Shown: piece by piece, positions 58,861 to 64,000 of the stretch
Position numbering within the stretch: the stretch's first letter is position 1
Layout: every line of letters starts with the position of its first letter
Source of the DNA: Mycolicibacterium hassiacum DSM 44199
GTDB taxonomy: Bacteria > Actinomycetota > Actinomycetes > Mycobacteriales > Mycobacteriaceae
NCBI RefSeq assembly: GCF_900603025.1
Contig: NZ_LR026975.1
Coordinates: forward strand, 3,410,001-3,474,000
Direction of reading: 5' to 3'
DNA length: 64,000 nucleotides
Made by a program: the position numbers and the translations under genes
The notes under the pieces: generated by a model
The model's input: only the letters and a program-made list of their open reading frames with translations
What the model was told of the DNA's origin: nothing
Database searches by the model: none

Positions 58861-60743
58861 GTGGGCGCATATCGAGAGTTGTTCGACGTCAGCATCACCG
58901 ACCCGACGGGTTTCTGGGGTCAGGCGGCGAAGACGGTCAGCTGGACCCGCACCCCGCAACGCATCCTCGACGACAGCAACCCGCCGTTCTACCGCTGGTT
59001 TCCCGACGGCGAACTGAACACCTGCGCCAACGCCTTGGATCGCCACGTCGCGTCCGGGCGCGCCGACCAGCCGGCCCTGATCTACGACTCGCCGGTCACC
59101 GGCACCAAGCGCATCTACACCTACCGCGAACTGCTCGACCAGACCGCCCGATTCGCCGGAGCGCTGCGCGGGCTCGGCGTCGACAGAGGCGACCGGGTGG
59201 TGATCTACATGCCGATGGTCCCCGAGGCGGTGATCGCCATGCTCGCCTGCGCCCGCCTCGGCGCCGTCCACTCGGTGGTGTTCGGCGGGTTCGCCGCCCA
59301 CGAGCTCGCCACCCGCATCGACGACGCCCGGCCCAGCGTGATCGTCTCCGCGTCCTGCGGCATCGAACCGACCCGCCTGATCGAGTACAAGCCGATGCTC
59401 GACGCGGCGCTGGAGATGGCCGAACACCCGGCGGCGACCTGCGTGATCCTGCAGCGCGACCAGCACCGCTGCCAGCTGATCGCCGGGCGCGACCACGACT
59501 GGCAGGAGTTGATGGCCACCGCCGAGCCGGTCGACCCGGTACCGGTCAAGGCCACCGACCCGCTGTATGTGCTCTACACCTCCGGCACCACCGGCAAACC
59601 CAAGGGCATCGTCCGCGACAACGGCGGCCACGCGGTGGCGCTGCTGTGGACCATGCGCCACCACTACGACATCGCCCCCGGCGAGGTGTTCTGGGCCGCC
59701 TCCGACGTCGGCTGGGTGGTCGACCACTCCTACATCGTCTACGGGCCGCTGCTGCTGGGCGCCACCACCGTGCTCTACGAGGGCAAACCGGTGGGCACCC
59801 CGGACCCTGGGGCGTTCTGGCGGGTGGTGTCCGAGCACAAGGTCAAGGCGCTGTTCACCGCGCCGACCGCGATCCGCGCCATTCGCAAGGAGGACCCCGA
59901 GGGCGAACACCTGGCCCGCTACGACCTGTCGTCGTTGAAGTACCTGTTCCAGGCCGGTGAGCGGCTCGACCCGGACACCTACCAGTGGGCCTCGGCGAAG
60001 CTGGGCATCCCGGTGGTCGACCACTGGTGGCAGACCGAGACCGGTTGGGCGATCGCCGGCAACCCGATGGGTGTCGAACCGCACCCGATCAAACCGGGCT
60101 CGGCGACGGTGCCGATGCCCGGCTACGACCTGAAGGTGCTGCGGCCCGACGCCACCCCCTGCGCGGCCAACGAGGAGGGGTCCATCTGCCTGCGGCTGCC
60201 GCTGCCGCCCGGCACGCTGCCGACGCTGTGGGGCGACGACGACCGGTACGTGGCGTCGTACCTGTCGGCGTTCCCCGGCTACTACCTCACCGGCGACGGC
60301 GGCTATGTCGACGAGGACGGCTACCTGTTCGTCATGGGCCGCACCGACGACGTCATCAACGTCGCCGGTCACCGGTTGTCCACCGGTGCCATCGAAGCGG
60401 TGCTGGCGGAGCATCCGGCGGTCGCCGAATGCGCGGTGATCGGCGTCGCCGATGAGCTCCGCGGCCAGGTGCCACGCGGCTTCGTGGTGCTCAAGGCCGG
60501 AGCGAACCCCGACGGGTTGCCGACGAGCTGGTCCGCGCGGTGCGCGAGAACATCGGCGCGATCGCGTGTTTGAGGTCCGTCGATGTGGTGCCCGCGCTGC
60601 CCAAGACCCGCTCCGGCAAGATCCTGCGCAAGACCATGCGTGGTCTCGCCGACGGCCGCGACGAGCCGGTGCCGTCGACGATCGAGGATCCGTCGGTGCT
60701 GGAGAAGATCAAACCGATCCTCGCCAAGGGCTCGCCGAGCTAA
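58861..60743 (+). pseudogene. prpE: Propionyl-CoA synthetase (PrpE-like), 3' frameshift
   Basis: ACS-family acyl-CoA synthetase, nearest to PrpE (propionate + CoA + ATP). GTG 58861 (GAYRELFDVSITDPTGFW) fits the PrpE N-terminus; the frame stays open upstream to ATG 58819. ATP site YTSGTTGKPKGI; VDHWWQTETGW; MGRTDDVINVAGHRLSTG. After GANPDG the register breaks at 60514-60516, and ENIGAIACLRSVDVVPALP and TRSGKILRKTM, with the catalytic lysine, are one frame over to TAA 60743. One missing G in that run repairs it to about 627 residues. As given, the enzyme would lack the adenylation lysine. Confidence 0.85.
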
Positions 60744-60829
60744 AGCTGCCCGTACACCGCCGTACCGGCCTAATGTTGGGGGAGCGCTTCCGATGCGCAA
60801 CCGTTAGGACAGCAAAGGAGTGAACGGCG

Positions 60830-60937
60830 ATGCGTACCCCGTCGACAAGGGCAGGTGCCGGCTGCACGTGTAGGTGCAACGCGTGCGACCAGGGCCATCA
60901 CTGCGGAAACCGGCCCAACTGCAACGTCCGAAAGTAG
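60830..60937 (+). CDS. 35-residue cysteine-rich metallothionein-like protein
   Basis: ATG 60830 to TAG 60937, with AAAGGAG 9 nt upstream. Six of 35 residues are Cys, in a C-x-C-x-C-x2-C-x5-C-x5-C array (CTCRCNACDQGHHC, then NRPNC), plus two His. This is a soft-metal-binding pattern, as in metallothioneins; length and sequence differ from MymT. The basic N- and C-termini (MRTPSTRAG, NVRK) could also fit a zinc knuckle. A strong hairpin 20 nt after the stop ends the unit. Routine gene calling would miss it. Confidence 0.7.
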   Translation: MRTPSTRAGAGCTCRCNACDQGHHCGNRPNCNVRK

Positions 60938-60956
60938 TCCGTTCCGATTCGCGCGC

Positions 60957-60983
60957 CGGCCGGGCGAACCGATCGCCCGGCCG
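60957..60983 (+). terminator. Hairpin terminator after the Cys-rich ORF
   Basis: Perfect 10-bp stem CGGCCGGGCG / CGCCCGGCCG with a 7-nt loop AACCGAT, beginning 20 nt after the stop. No U-tract. Confidence 0.7.
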
Positions 60984-61241
60984 CGGGGGGTTCGCGCGCA
61001 CCACATGGTCGTCTCGCGCCGCGGCGCCCACCGCGCCGGCGATTCCTCGGCGTCGACACCGGGCGGCACGCCCCGCCCCGGTTCTGTCGTTAACCGTAAC
61101 CGCCTGCTCCGCAGTGACTTTCGACATTCTCTTCCACCGCCGGTGATGACGGCTGCGGCTGCGCCGACACGACCCGCATAGCCCTCGGTGAGGGCCAGAT
61201 CACATCCGCCACGCCTTCCCGCGGGTCGGCAGCCCTGTGCC

Positions 61242-61261
61242 ACAGGGACTTTGGTCCCTTC
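61242..61261. promoter_or_regulatory. DosR/DevR box upstream of fdxA
   Basis: ACAGGGACTTTGGTCCCTTC contains GGGAC-TTTG-GTCCC, the core palindrome bound by the hypoxia/NO response regulator DosR. Its centre is 65 nt before ATG 61317. A -10 TACACT ends 6 nt before that ATG, so transcription probably starts at the codon. Confidence 0.75.
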
Positions 61262-61316
61262 AAGTACGTGCCTTCGACCCGAGAGCCACCCGCCGGCGCG
61301 TCCATACACTTCCGGC

Positions 61317-61664
61317 ATGACCTACGTGATCACCAGCGCATGCGTCGACGTGATGCACAAGTCATGCGTCCCGGAATGCCCGGTGGACTGCATCTACGAA
61401 GGCCTCCGCACCATGTACATCAACCCGGACGAATGCGTCGACTGCGGGGCGTGCAGACTCGCGTGCGAAGAGAACGCGATCTTCTACGAAACCGACCTGC
61501 CCGAGGAAGAGAAGCGCCACCTCGACGACAACCGGGCCTTCTTCACCGAGGTGCTGCCGGGACGTGACGAACCGCTGGGCAGCCCGGGCGGCGCGTCGAA
61601 GATCGGCCCGCTGGGGGTCGACACCCCGATGATCGCCGCGATGCCGCCGCGAACAGGTGGATGA
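61317..61664 (+). CDS. fdxA: Ferredoxin FdxA (7Fe-8S)
   Basis: 115-residue two-cluster ferredoxin. N-terminal Cys set in SACVDVMHKSCVPECPVDC (a 3Fe-4S-type arrangement) and the second CVDCGACRLAC for 4Fe-4S. Long C-terminal extension with FFTEVLPGRDEPLGSPGGA, matching M. tuberculosis FdxA (Rv2007c), a member of the DosR dormancy regulon. Role: low-potential electron carrier. ATG 61317 is leaderless by the -10 spacing. Confidence 0.95.
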   Translation: MTYVITSACVDVMHKSCVPECPVDCIYEGLRTMYINPDECVDCGACRLACEENAIFYETDLPEEEKRHLDDNRAFFTEVLPGRDEPLGSPGGASKIGPLGVDTPMIAAMPPRTGG

Positions 61665-61702
61665 CCGTCGCGCGGCACAGTCGAGGACCCCGAGGCGAGC
61701 AA

Positions 61703-61722
61703 CAAGGGACTTAGGCCCCTTT
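61703..61722. promoter_or_regulatory. Second DosR-type box
   Basis: Contains GGGAC-TTAG-GCCCC, differing from a perfect DosR palindrome by one base. The centre lies 43 nt upstream of the leaderless ORF at 61756, a usual activator distance. Confidence 0.65.
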
Positions 61723-61755
61723 TCGCGACGGTCGGCGACGGCGCACAGTGGGTGC

Positions 61756-61857
61756 ATGGAACCAGCTGTACGTGCTGGACGCATGGTTTCGCCGGTCGGC
61801 ATCGCCGCACCCCACCGGCGTCCCACCGCTTTCGGGGTACCGGTGCAGGGAGGTTGA
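61756..61857 (+). CDS. 33-residue leaderless ORF heading the PPOX transcript
   Basis: ATG 61756 to TGA 61857, peptide starting MEPAVRAGRMV and ending FGVPVQGG. A CACAGT hexamer ends 6 nt before the ATG (leaderless spacing). The stop lies 3 nt before the start of the PPOX gene, whose ribosome site AGGGAGG is inside this ORF, so the two would be translationally coupled. No family recognised. Confidence 0.45.
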   Translation: MEPAVRAGRMVSPVGIAAPHRRPTAFGVPVQGG

Positions 61858-61860
61858 CCG

Positions 61861-62316
61861 ATGCCTAAGGGGCACGAACTCGAGGAGCTCAACCGTAGGC
61901 AGTGTCTCGACCTCCTGCAGACGGTTCAGGTCGGCCGGCTGGTGTTCACCGAGGACGCGCTGCCGGCCGTGCAGCCGGTCAACTTCCGGCTGTGGCGTGA
62001 CGACATCGTGATCCGCGTGGCCGGCGGCCCGAAGCTGGCCGCCGCCACCAACCATCACGTGGTGGCCTTCCAGGCCGACCAGCTCGACCCGCAGTTGCGC
62101 ACCGGTTGGAGCGTCACCGTGGTCGGGCACGCCGAACACATCACCGATATCAACGATTTGGTGGAGCTGTCCGGGCCGTTCCTCGCCCCATGGGTGGACG
62201 GACGCCGCGACCACTTCATCCGGATCCGTACCGAGAAGGTGACCGGCAGGCGCTTCATCGAGCCGGGTCTGCCGCACTACCACGGACTGGTCGAGGAGAA
62301 CAGCTCCACATCGTGA
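61861..62316 (+). CDS. Pyridoxamine-5'-phosphate-oxidase-fold protein, DosR regulon type
   Basis: 151-residue split-barrel flavin/F420-binding-fold protein (PPOX family). ELNRRQCLDLLQTVQVGRLVF and PAVQPVNFRLWRDDIVIRV start the barrel; RTGWSVTVVGHAEHI and PHYHGLV complete it. Similar in fold and in RTGWSV to the DosR-regulated Rv3129. ATG 61861 has AGGGAGG 7 nt upstream. Cofactor and substrate unknown; expression in hypoxia is inferred from the upstream DosR box. Confidence 0.85.
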   Translation: MPKGHELEELNRRQCLDLLQTVQVGRLVFTEDALPAVQPVNFRLWRDDIVIRVAGGPKLAAATNHHVVAFQADQLDPQLRTGWSVTVVGHAEHITDINDLVELSGPFLAPWVDGRRDHFIRIRTEKVTGRRFIEPGLPHYHGLVEENSSTS

Positions 62317-62412
62317 CCGGCCGCAGCGCCGCCCTGGGTTGCGCGAGGGGTCAGCCGCCGGTGGCGGTGCTGCGGCCACCCACGAAATTGCGCCGCCCGG
62401 CCGGCGGCGGTG

Positions 62413-63354
62413 TCAGAGGATCGACAGCGCGATGCCGTCGAGGATGTCGTGCTCGCTGACGACGAGTTCGTCGATGCCGGCCGTTCGGCCGAGCGCGTCG
62501 GCGAGTTCCTCGACGATGAGCGCACCGCCACCGATCACGTCCACCCGACCCTCGTGCATCGGCCCCAGCGCCGCCCGGCGGGCGCGCGTCATCCCGATCA
62601 GCTCCTCGCACACCGGCAGCAGGTCGCCGAACGGCACCCGCGACAGGTGGATCGCCTCCGAGTCGTAGGCCGGTAGCCGCTTGGCCAGCGCGGCCAGCGT
62701 CGTCATGGTGCCGGCCACCCCCACCCAGGTGCGGGCCCGCTGCACCGGCACCGCGGCGAACGCCTCGGCCAGCGCATCGGCGATAACGCCACGCGCGGCG
62801 GCGATTTCGGCCGGGGTCGGCGGATCGGAGTGCAGGCAGCGTTCGGTCAGCCGCACACAGCCGATGTCGACCGAGCGGCTCGCCTCGACCTCGCGGGTGC
62901 CCAGCACCACCTCGGTGGACCCGCCGCCGAGATCCACCACGACGAACGGCCCCTCCCCGGGATCCAGTTCACCGACCGCGCCGCGGAACGACAGTTCGGC
63001 CTCCTCGGTGCCGGTGATCACCTCGGCGACCGCCCCCGCAACCACGGTGCCGAGCAGTTCGGCGGTCATCGCGAAGAACTCGTCGCGGTTGGACGCGTCG
63101 CGGGTCGCCGAGGTCGCGACCATTCGCACCCGGGCCACGCCGTGGTCCCGCATCAGCGCCGTGTAGTCGGTCAACGCGGCGCGGGTGCGGGCGATCGCCT
63201 CGGGGGCGAGCCGCCCGGTGGCGTCCACCCCCTGGCCCAGCCGCACGATGCGCATCTCGCGGTGCACGTCGGACAACCGGCCCCGGTCGTCGGCGTCGGC
63301 GATGAGCAGCCGGATCGAATTGGTGCCACAGTCAATCGCGCCGACCCGCGTCAT
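62413..63354 (-). CDS. ppx: Exopolyphosphatase / GppA family
   Basis: 313-residue Ppx/GppA phosphatase (Rv1026, Ppx2). It hydrolyses polyphosphate and/or pppGpp. Phosphate-binding GAIDCGTNSIRLLI, conserved Glu in SFRGAV, and VVVDLGGGSTEVVLG. ATG 63354 overlaps the DUF501 stop (ATGA); an upstream ATG at 63363 with AAAGGGG is also plausible. Last gene of the ftsB-DUF501-ppx cluster. Confidence 0.93.
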   Translation of the reverse strand: MTRVGAIDCGTNSIRLLIADADDRGRLSDVHREMRIVRLGQGVDATGRLAPEAIARTRAALTDYTALMRDHGVARVRMVATSATRDASNRDEFFAMTAELLGTVVAGAVAEVITGTEEAELSFRGAVGELDPGEGPFVVVDLGGGSTEVVLGTREVEASRSVDIGCVRLTERCLHSDPPTPAEIAAARGVIADALAEAFAAVPVQRARTWVGVAGTMTTLAALAKRLPAYDSEAIHLSRVPFGDLLPVCEELIGMTRARRAALGPMHEGRVDVIGGGALIVEELADALGRTAGIDELVVSEHDILDGIALSIL

Positions 63355-63845
63355 CGTCTCCATACCCCTTTGTCCAGCACCCCGTCCAGCGACGGGTCGT
63401 CGACCAGCATGGCCAGCGCCTCGTCGCCGATCGGGTTCACCCCGGGCCCCTTGGCCAGCGAATGCGCGACCAGCACGTGCAGGCATTTCACCCGATCCGG
63501 CATACCCCCGCCGGAGAACGTGGTGCCCAGCGACTCGATCGCGTCGCGTTCGGCCAGATACGCCTCGTGCGCGCGGCGGTAGGCGGCGGCCAGCTCGGAA
63601 TCCTGTTGCAGCCGTTCGCTCATCTCCCGCATCACCCCCGCCGACTCCAACCGGCTCACCGCCGCGACCAGGGCCGGATGGGTCAGGTAGTACAGCGTGG
63701 GGAACGGCGTGCCGTCGGGCAGCCGCGGTGCGGTCTTGACCACACCGGGCTCCCCGTTGGGACACCGGTATGCGATCTCGAGTACACCCCGGGGCCGACG
63801 ACCGAGTTGGCGTTCGACCACTTCGAGGTCGGCCGGATCAACCAC
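63351..63845 (-). CDS. DUF501 protein (Rv1025)
   Basis: 164-residue DUF501 protein: DLEVVERQLGRRPRGVLEIAYRCPNGEPGVV and TLYYLTHPALVAAVSRLESAG. The conserved GGGMPDRVKCLHVLVAHSLA segment contains a cysteine-histidine pair. Function unknown; always linked with ppx and ftsB in actinobacteria. GTG 63845 overlaps the ftsB stop by 8 nt, so the cluster is tightly coupled. Confidence 0.93.
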   Translation of the reverse strand: MVDPADLEVVERQLGRRPRGVLEIAYRCPNGEPGVVKTAPRLPDGTPFPTLYYLTHPALVAAVSRLESAGVMREMSERLQQDSELAAAYRRAHEAYLAERDAIESLGTTFSGGGMPDRVKCLHVLVAHSLAKGPGVNPIGDEALAMLVDDPSLDGVLDKGVWRR

Positions 63846-64000
63846 CGGGCGCGGGCGGGGGCGGCTCGGGTGGTGCACCGCTCGGTGAAACACTCTGCGG
63901 CCCTTGGGCGATGGTGTTCCACAGCGCGGTGTACCACGGCTGGTCGGGATCCAGGTTGGTCACCGGTTCGTCGACCTGCGTCCCCTCGGGCACCGCCCCC
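63838..64000 (-). CDS. FtsB/DivIC-like septum formation initiator, 3' end only
   Basis: About 53 C-terminal residues before TGA 63838. DPDQPWYTALWNTIAQG followed by a Pro-rich tail (GAPPEPPPPAPGG) matches the tail of mycobacterial FtsB-like Rv1024. The transmembrane helix and coiled coil lie outside the window. Gene order ftsB-DUF501-ppx supports the call. Confidence 0.78.
   Translation of the reverse strand, partial: GAVPEGTQVDEPVTNLDPDQPWYTALWNTIAQGPQSVSPSGAPPEPPPPAPGG

Larger units (their letters stand above)
60938..61316. other. 379-nt gap between the Cys-rich ORF and fdxA
   Basis: Contains the hairpin at 60957-60983, then about 250 nt without a supported gene (small frames on both strands are low-confidence shadows), then the DosR-type box at 61242-61261 and a -10 TACACT at 61305-61310 for fdxA. 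Nothing else recognised. Confidence 0.5.

Overview
The window is high-GC actinobacterial chromosome. It almost certainly comes from a mycobacterium, most likely a fast-growing Mycolicibacterium. Much of the first two thirds follows the M. tuberculosis Rv1098c-to-Rv1059 gene order: fumC, phoH2, desA2, glyA, coaA, the short Z-prenyl synthase (Rv1086), hemolysin III, Rv1084, Rv1083, mca, Rv1081c, greA, metB, an RDD protein, cbs, lipU, Rv1075c, fadA3, Rv1072, echA9, echA8, Rv1069c, rhodanese, cysteine dioxygenase, lpqV, two patatins and Rv1059. The last 1.6 kb returns to Rv1026 (ppx), Rv1025 and Rv1024 (FtsB). Recognition rests on remembered family sequences, not on database searches.

Layout. 1-4.5 kb: the 3' part of fumC, a frame-disrupted AAA/LuxR regulator and a small membrane protein. 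4.5-13.9 kb: phoAT-phoH2, desA2, a long-form glyA, a DUF885 peptidase, coaA, two tandem four-helix membrane paralogues, a large membrane protein and the prenyl synthase. 13.9-25 kb: hemolysin III, a ketosteroid-isomerase-like protein, Rv1084, mycothiol amidase mca, greA, a GPP34 protein and a transsulfuration block (metB and cbs flanking small membrane proteins). 25-35.6 kb: lipases, fadA3/echA9/echA8 for acyl-CoA breakdown, and a cysteine dioxygenase-rhodanese pair preceded by a 15-codon leader peptide ending in Cys-Cys-Gly. 35.8-42 kb: lipoprotein, patatins, acid phosphatase, and a divergent Rv1059-like/ltp1 pair around a KstR-like operator.

42-61 kb is more accessory. It holds a beta-propeller protein, an anti-sigma kinase/STAS pair, a TetR-controlled operon (benzaldehyde-lyase-like ThDP enzyme plus zinc dehydrogenase), a Ser/Thr kinase whose extracellular domain looks like the lipoprotein LpqH, a broken thioesterase, a decayed 750-bp stretch, an NDH-2, an orphan KdpD, a UAA-anticodon tRNA with a gene scrap beside it, and a frame-disrupted propionyl-CoA synthetase. 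60.8-62.3 kb holds a 35-residue cysteine-rich, metallothionein-like mini-protein and two transcription units (fdxA; a short leaderless ORF plus a PPOX-fold protein), each preceded by a DosR-type palindrome.

Recurring features: many starts sit 5-9 nt after a -10-like hexamer, which predicts leaderless mRNAs. At least three convergent pairs carry perfect inverted repeats reaching into one or both 3' ends, probably shared terminators. Two near-palindromic 64-bp repeats flank the 28.6-30.0 kb segment. Three genes are broken by single-base indels in G/C-rich runs; draft-sequence error is a real alternative to true mutation for those. No insertion sequence, CRISPR array, rRNA or origin was seen.
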